The notes beneath the pieces were generated by a model. The model was not told where the DNA came from. It made no database searches and saw only the letters and a program-made list of their open reading frames with translations. DNA of 10,872 nucleotides from Campylobacterota bacterium (lineage in GTDB: Bacteria; Campylobacterota; Campylobacteria; Campylobacterales; Sulfurovaceae), in NCBI GenBank assembly GCA_015488875.1, contig WFMX01000278.1, positions 1 to 10,872 on the forward strand, written 5' to 3'. Of this stretch, positions 7,300 through 10,872 are shown piece by piece; the first letter of the stretch is position 1, and each line of letters starts with the position of its first letter. The position numbers and the translations under genes are program-made.

Positions 7300-8128
7300 A
7301 ATTTAGCTCCATCTCCTCTTTTCCTCTTAATATCGTGAGAGTTAGACTCTCTATACTATCAATATTTTTATATATCTCAAATGCACTATTGTAGCTATTT
7401 AGTTCTTGACCATTGACACTCTTGATGATATCACCTCTTCTGAGACCTAATTTGCTAAAGTTGCTACCTCTCTTTACAAAGTTGACTTTAAATCCGTTGA
7501 TGTGACCATTTTTCATCACCTCTTTCATACCGATATTTTTCCATATGTCATTCAAGTTTTTACTATAGTGATCCAATAAACTTTTGTCTATCATCGTGAT
7601 ATCGTCACTCTGCACTATCTCACCTACAGGTTCACTACTCTTTGGCTCCTCCTTAGCTTCCTCGACTTTTTTGGTAGGATATCTTACTGCTCTTTTGGAC
7701 TTTTGGCTATCCATCTTCTCCACTAGATAGAGTCTATATCTCTTGCCATTACGCAAAAATATAGCCACCTTTGCAGTGGCATCATCTAGAACATATCCAT
7801 CTATGGGGTCACCTTTGGATAGTACAGAACTCTTCCCAGCTTTGGATATAGTCACCACCACTATATCTTTGGAGTGGTATATAGCCAATAGCTTGAAGCT
7901 ACTTATATCGCTCTTGGGCTGTTTTGTTACTCTCTTCTTCGTTGCCCTATTGCTAGCAAACTTAGTCCTATAGTATAGTGATTTGATATCTGAATCTTTC
8001 ACATACTCTACACCCCTAGGAGGGAGTAGGGTCACTTCTACAGCTACCCATATTATCTTTATGATGAGCATTGTGGCAAGTATTAGTATCAAGTTTTTGA
8101 TCAGGTTTTGACTAAAGAGTTGTTTCAT
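7286..8128 (-). CDS. gspC: T2SS inner-membrane linker GspC (HR and PDZ domains)
   Basis: GspC links the inner-membrane platform to the secretin and helps choose substrates. The 280-residue protein has a short cytoplasmic start, one membrane helix (about 8-35) and a periplasmic part. An HR domain (about 76-136), with LLAIYHSKDIVVVTI and SVLSKGDPIDGYVL, normally binds the secretin N0 domain. A Lys/Glu-rich linker (about 143-175) leads to a C-terminal PDZ domain (about 206-280) with the signature GSNFSKLGLRRGDIIKSVNG. A PDZ version is typical of secretion GspC proteins and argues for protein export. I chose ATG 8128, which has AGGG seven bases upstream; an in-frame ATG at 8146 would add six residues (MIKGGI) but has a poor ribosome site. 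The start overlaps the gspN-like gene by 17 bases, and gspD follows with a 14-base overlap. Confidence 0.88.
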   Translation of the reverse strand: MKQLFSQNLIKNLILILATMLIIKIIWVAVEVTLLPPRGVEYVKDSDIKSLYYRTKFASNRATKKRVTKQPKSDISSFKLLAIYHSKDIVVVTISKAGKSSVLSKGDPIDGYVLDDATAKVAIFLRNGKRYRLYLVEKMDSQKSKRAVRYPTKKVEEAKEEPKSSEPVGEIVQSDDITMIDKSLLDHYSKNLNDIWKNIGMKEVMKNGHINGFKVNFVKRGSNFSKLGLRRGDIIKSVNGQELNSYNSAFEIYKNIDSIESLTLTILRGKEEMELNYEIN

Positions 8129-8627
8129 AATACCACCCTTTATCATCTTTTCGTAGTAGACGCTTCAGCTTAGCTATATCTGCAGGTTCACTGATATATA
8201 GTCGTACTCTTCCCTCATCTATGTATAGATATCCATCTGCTTTGCCAAAGTCCCCGACAACAGATATAGATACTCTCTTAGGATTAAGTATCTGATAGAC
8301 TATCTTCAGGGTCGTTACTTTGACAGGCATGAGCTTTTTGAGTGAGCGATCAGTAGTGATGCCCTTAGCTACTACTCTACTGTAGAGTAACAGAGGAATT
8401 ATATCTATCTTCTCTATCTTTGCTAGCTCTATCCCCTTCACATATATATCTGGATGTTTTATATGTAGCAGAAACAAACCCTCATCTATATCCTCATTGC
8501 TTATCACCACATCATATTTCAAAAGTTGCTCTTCTAGCAGATAGTACAATTCTCGCTTGGGTGCAAATATCATAAGTGAAAAGATGACAACCGCTATGAT
8601 CAATAGTATCTTTTTTACCATTTGCAT
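8112..8627 (-). CDS. T2SS GspN-like protein (short)
   Basis: This 171-residue protein has an N-terminal membrane helix (about 5-22) and a periplasmic part of short beta strands. The C-terminal half, with a strand pattern around VSISVVGDFGKADGYLYIDEGRVRLYI (119-145) and an ending of the KGWYYE type, resembles GspN/AsmA-type beta-sheet proteins. Its place between the gspM-like gene and gspC agrees with that. GspN is an accessory, often missing, T2SS inner-membrane protein of unclear role, usually around 250 residues, so this copy is short. A strong GGAGG (8636-8632) lies four bases before ATG 8627 and ten before a second ATG at 8621; either could be used. It overlaps the gspM-like gene by 13 bases. 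The family call rests on topology, strand pattern and position, so an unrelated lineage-specific subunit is possible. Confidence 0.6.
   Translation of the reverse strand: MQMVKKILLIIAVVIFSLMIFAPKRELYYLLEEQLLKYDVVISNEDIDEGLFLLHIKHPDIYVKGIELAKIEKIDIIPLLLYSRVVAKGITTDRSLKKLMPVKVTTLKIVYQILNPKRVSISVVGDFGKADGYLYIDEGRVRLYISEPADIAKLKRLLRKDDKGWYYETTL
8136..8139 (-). promoter_or_regulatory. Ribosome binding site deciding the gspC start
   Basis: On the minus strand AAAGGGTGG (8141-8133) precedes ATG 8128, with AGGG seven bases away from it. It lies inside the gspN-like coding sequence and favours ATG 8128 over the in-frame ATG at 8146. Confidence 0.55.
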
Positions 8628-9019
8628 TTGACCTCCATCTTGTACTCTTTCTCCACTCTTTTTATCTCTAGTTTTGTGATTTGAACTGCTATATTTTCTA
8701 GATTGCTGACTATGGCATTCATCTCTTTACTGCTGAGGTTTTGAAATGATGCGGTTAGCTTCTTGCGTTTGACGACAAAGCTCTTGACCTTTTGAGTGGG
8801 TATGGAGATCTTCAATCCCAATATCCTCTTGCTTAGTTTGGGATCATTCCACTGCTTCTGTAGAGATATGATCTCACTAGCTTCAGTAGTTGCTTTGGCT
8901 AGCCCTATCTCTCCACGCTCCATCTTGTCGATATTGCTACTCTTGTAGATATATGCTCCAACCATGAAGAGTATAGCTATAGATACTATGAGTTCATTTT
9001 GATATCTTTTCCAGATCAT
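8615..9019 (-). CDS. T2SS GspM-like inner-membrane platform protein
   Basis: This 134-residue protein has a short cytoplasmic N-terminus, one membrane helix (about 8-25), a charged helical or coiled-coil stretch (about 28-65) and a C-terminal alpha/beta unit (about 78-132). The last unit reads like the small ferredoxin-like fold of GspM/PilO, with the pattern LTASFQNLSSKEMNAIVSNLE and a final beta strand. GspM normally pairs with GspL in the inner membrane and steadies the ATPase platform. The ATG shares an ATGA overlap with the stop of the gspL-like gene, a sign of coupled synthesis of two partners. Direct sequence similarity is low, as is usual for GspM, so the call relies on size, topology and order. 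Confidence 0.7.
   Translation of the reverse strand: MIWKRYQNELIVSIAILFMVGAYIYKSSNIDKMERGEIGLAKATTEASEIISLQKQWNDPKLSKRILGLKISIPTQKVKSFVVKRKKLTASFQNLSSKEMNAIVSNLENIAVQITKLEIKRVEKEYKMEVKCKW
8632..8636 (-). promoter_or_regulatory. Strong GGAGG ribosome binding site of the gspN-like gene
   Basis: The best Shine-Dalgarno match seen in the operon lies inside the gspM-like coding sequence. Its spacing to ATG 8627 is four bases and to ATG 8621 ten, so it does not decide between them. Confidence 0.5.
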
Positions 9020-9939
9020 AGACTGCTCTCTACTTTTATTAGATTTTCTCGTCCTACTCTGCTACTTTTGTATCCCTTTTGCTTAGCTAATGCTTCTACT
9101 CTAAGGAGACCCTTTTTGTCAGGGGTCTCAAAGATCACAAATAAGTGCTTTTCCTCCATCACTAGGCTGTCGACCTCTACGCCTGGTATGATGAGATGTG
9201 ACAAATCTTTGAGTATCTCTCTTTTGCCTCTCTCTGCTTTATCAATCTTATGATATTTTTTTATGATATTTTCTCTTGTGTATTGACTCTGTAGGGCTGG
9301 ATACTCATCAAATAGTATAGATACCTCTTCGTTTATCTCTGCCACCACCCTACTGTATCTAATCCCCTCTACCAAAAATAGAAGAGCAAACAGAGTGATG
9401 ATGGATGCTAGTACGATACTATCCTTTTGTGTCAAGATAGATCCTACACTTGCTCCATATGAGATACCTCTATCTGGTCGAAATGTCTCATCAAAGGGTT
9501 GGTATCTAGTATCATATGCTAGCAGAGACTTTGGTACCACCGTGACGATATCGTCCACTACGCCTAAAGCTTCAAAGTCATTGAGTAGGATAGCGGATGT
9601 AAATTTCGACTCACTTTGCTGTATGAAGTATAGCTTTGAGACACGACTTATATCTATATCTTTGGATTGTAAAAAACCATTGATCTCTTCACTGCTGTAT
9701 GCTATAAAGATCCAGCTGTCTCCATCTTTGAATACAAAATAGTCATACTCCTTATCATCTGCAAGTAGACTCTCTAGTATAGATGGAGCCAATTTTTTGG
9801 CTTGGTATAGATACTTTACATTTATCTCTTGTCGCTTCATAGTATAAAATTGTGGCGGTAGCATGATATCTATAGATCCACTCTCATCCACTCTATCCAT
9901 GTCCTCATGTATCAATACCAATGGTCTACTGCTTGCCAT
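9016..9939 (-). CDS. T2SS GspL-like inner-membrane platform protein
   Basis: GspL holds the GspE ATPase at the inner membrane. This 307-residue protein has a cytoplasmic domain of about 170 residues and one membrane helix (SIVLASIITLFALLFLVEGI, about 174-194). A coiled coil (about 198-242) and a small periplasmic ferredoxin-like domain (about 248-300) follow, the usual GspL order. The cytoplasmic part is shorter than in typical GspL, whose actin-like region is about 230-240 residues, and I see no nucleotide-binding motif. The start is uncertain. ATG 9939 overlaps gspK by 14 bases but lacks a close ribosome site. An in-frame TTG at 9948, nine bases after GGAGGG, would add three residues. The stop overlaps the gspM-like ATG by four bases. 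PilM/PilN-type proteins are distant alternatives, but the context favours GspL. Confidence 0.72.
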   Translation of the reverse strand: MASSRPLVLIHEDMDRVDESGSIDIMLPPQFYTMKRQEINVKYLYQAKKLAPSILESLLADDKEYDYFVFKDGDSWIFIAYSSEEINGFLQSKDIDISRVSKLYFIQQSESKFTSAILLNDFEALGVVDDIVTVVPKSLLAYDTRYQPFDETFRPDRGISYGASVGSILTQKDSIVLASIITLFALLFLVEGIRYSRVVAEINEEVSILFDEYPALQSQYTRENIIKKYHKIDKAERGKREILKDLSHLIIPGVEVDSLVMEEKHLFVIFETPDKKGLLRVEALAKQKGYKSSRVGRENLIKVESSL

Positions 9940-10816
9940 AAAAATCAAACTCTGTCGCCCTCCCCTCTATATATTTAAATCCAAACGCATAACTCTCTTC
10001 TCCATAACCGAACATAACTCTGCATCTCATCCTCTCTTGGGCTTGGGCTACAAATATTTTGCTGTTGTAGCGTGACACATCACCTCCCTGATCAGACAAA
10101 AACTGCTTCAGATCGTCACCCTCTAGCCACTCCTCTTCGACTATGGCAGAGTCCATATCAAATAGTTGAGACAGCAACTCTGCCGATATATAGTTGGCAT
10201 CTATGGTGCTACTATCCGTTCCGAAAGAGAAGTATCTATCCCATGGTATGGCACTTTTGGCGATATCATCACTCTCAAAGCGATACTCTCTTACGATATC
10301 TTCGAGTTGAGAAAGCATTATTATACCTTGTTTTTTCTCCAAATCGCTTCTTGCACTCATCGTGTCAGATATCTTTGTCAGCAGTAGTGTGCCATCTGAT
10401 ATATCATACTTCTCTACTATATAGTCGATCGTAGACTCCGCCATAGCTTTGAGTTGCTCTGCCGTGGCATTACCTTCTGCTTTGAGCCAATTGATATTGA
10501 CCCCACTATCTAGTGGTCTGCAAGTCAGAGTCACATATGACTCATTATCATCCATCTGTAGTGTCATAGGTGCTGTATATAGCGTATCAAATATAGTTTT
10601 TCTGATCTCTTTATCTTTTTCAGATTTTTTGAGTAGCTGTTTTATCACATCTTTGCTATCACGAAAGAGTATATCTGCCTGTATCAATGCTGTGGTATAT
10701 GACGCACTATCTCTACTCTTTTGCAGATATGAAAATATCACCCCCACTAGAGCCAACATAGCAACTATAACTGATAGCGTAATTAAGAGTATAACTCCTC
10801 TTCTCATTTTATCCAT
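9926..10816 (-). CDS. gspK: T2SS minor pseudopilin GspK
   Basis: GspK caps the pseudopilus tip with the other minor pseudopilins. The 296-residue precursor begins MDKMRRG then VILLITLSVIVAMLALVGVI; the prepilin peptidase would cut after Gly7. The mature chain has no Glu at position 5 (Ile12 of the precursor), the exception known for GspK. The length is close to the usual 300-330 residues. Further marks are CRPLDSGVNINWL at 99-111, matching the GspK segment with a conserved Asp and Asn, and a helical domain up to about 190. A late IDANYISAELLSQLFD (205-220) resembles the GspK stretch before the last pseudopilin strands. Cys99 and Cys265 could pair. It appears to be the first gene of the operon. 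ATG 10816 is the longest start; ATG 10807 (MRRG) would also leave a working signal, and neither has a strong ribosome site. Confidence 0.85.
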   Translation of the reverse strand: MDKMRRGVILLITLSVIVAMLALVGVIFSYLQKSRDSASYTTALIQADILFRDSKDVIKQLLKKSEKDKEIRKTIFDTLYTAPMTLQMDDNESYVTLTCRPLDSGVNINWLKAEGNATAEQLKAMAESTIDYIVEKYDISDGTLLLTKISDTMSARSDLEKKQGIIMLSQLEDIVREYRFESDDIAKSAIPWDRYFSFGTDSSTIDANYISAELLSQLFDMDSAIVEEEWLEGDDLKQFLSDQGGDVSRYNSKIFVAQAQERMRCRVMFGYGEESYAFGFKYIEGRATEFDFYGKQ

Positions 10817-10864
10817 TTAAAAGCTCTATTCAAGTAAAATCCGATAATCTATAATTTATTTAGA

Positions 10865-10870
10865 ATTATA
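10865..10870 (-). promoter_or_regulatory. Probable -10 box (TATAAT) of the T2SS operon
   Basis: On the minus strand TATAAT (10870-10865) lies 48 bases before the gspK start, in an AT-rich stretch with no other reading frame. Transcription would begin near 10858, leaving a leader of about 40 bases. Any -35 element is beyond the window, so the call rests on the hexamer and its position. Confidence 0.45.
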
Positions 10871-10872
10871 CC

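Noticed and set aside
3684..8128. A competence (Campylobacter Cts-like) DNA-uptake operon rather than secretion
   Set aside because: Cts genes include a related secretin and ATPase. GspC with HR and PDZ domains, GspK and the L-M-N set fit protein secretion better. A role in DNA uptake cannot be fully excluded.
2486..9814. The word TATAGATAC occurs five times on the plus strand, suggesting a DNA uptake sequence
   Set aside because: Most copies lie in coding sequence as common codon strings (three as GTA-TCT-ATA for Val-Ser-Ile), without shared flanks or hairpin pairs. Codon preference explains them.
9937..9948. TTG start for the gspL-like gene
   Set aside because: It has GGAGGG nine bases upstream and remains possible, but I preferred the ATG nine bases further on as the commoner start. 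The difference is three residues.

Overview
The window looks like a piece of a Campylobacterota (epsilonproteobacterial) chromosome, perhaps a free-living Sulfurimonas/Sulfurovum-type organism. The clues are moderate AT-richness, TATAAT hexamers without good -35 boxes, a pseudopilin N-terminus with Ala before the cleavage site (KA|FTLIEV), a multihaem c-type cytochrome and very tightly packed genes. The assignment is an inference; no rRNA or other taxonomic marker gene is present.

Left part (1-2954, plus strand). The window opens in the last 38 codons of a gene whose C-terminus resembles PtsI, enzyme I of the PEP phosphotransferase system. A promoter-like TATAAT precedes an exported five-haem cytochrome c (194-1333). 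A 175-base gap follows, holding two TATAAT hexamers and a CAAGCT/AGCTTG inverted repeat, and then an AGCS-family sodium:alanine/glycine symporter (1509-2954). These three genes show no obvious functional link.

Right part (3015-10872, minus strand). The rest is one compact run of eight genes for a type II secretion system (T2SS). In transcription order they are gspK (pseudopilus tip), a gspL-like gene, a gspM-like gene, a gspN-like gene, gspC (inner-membrane linker with HR and PDZ domains), gspD (outer-membrane secretin), gspE (assembly ATPase) and a type IV-pilin-like pseudopilin probably equivalent to GspJ or GspI. Neighbours overlap by 4-17 bases or are 3-4 bases apart, so translation is probably coupled. 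A TATAAT box lies just upstream of gspK at the window edge, so gspK is probably the first gene.

Together these encode the pseudopilus tip, the inner-membrane platform (L, M, C), the motor (E) and the outer-membrane channel (D). GspF, the major pseudopilin GspG, a further minor pseudopilin and the prepilin peptidase are not here and must be encoded elsewhere if the machine is complete. The order K-L-M-N-C-D-E-J is a rearrangement of the textbook C-D-E-F-G-H-I-J-K-L-M-N order.

The most unusual parts are a two-copy 21-residue repeat ending the secretin, a Lys/Pro-rich tail on the last pseudopilin, a similar Lys/Pro loop inside the secretin, and short GspL- and GspN-like proteins. I found no tRNA, rRNA, CRISPR array, insertion sequence or integrase. 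I see no clearly novel system; this is a lineage-specific version of a known machine.
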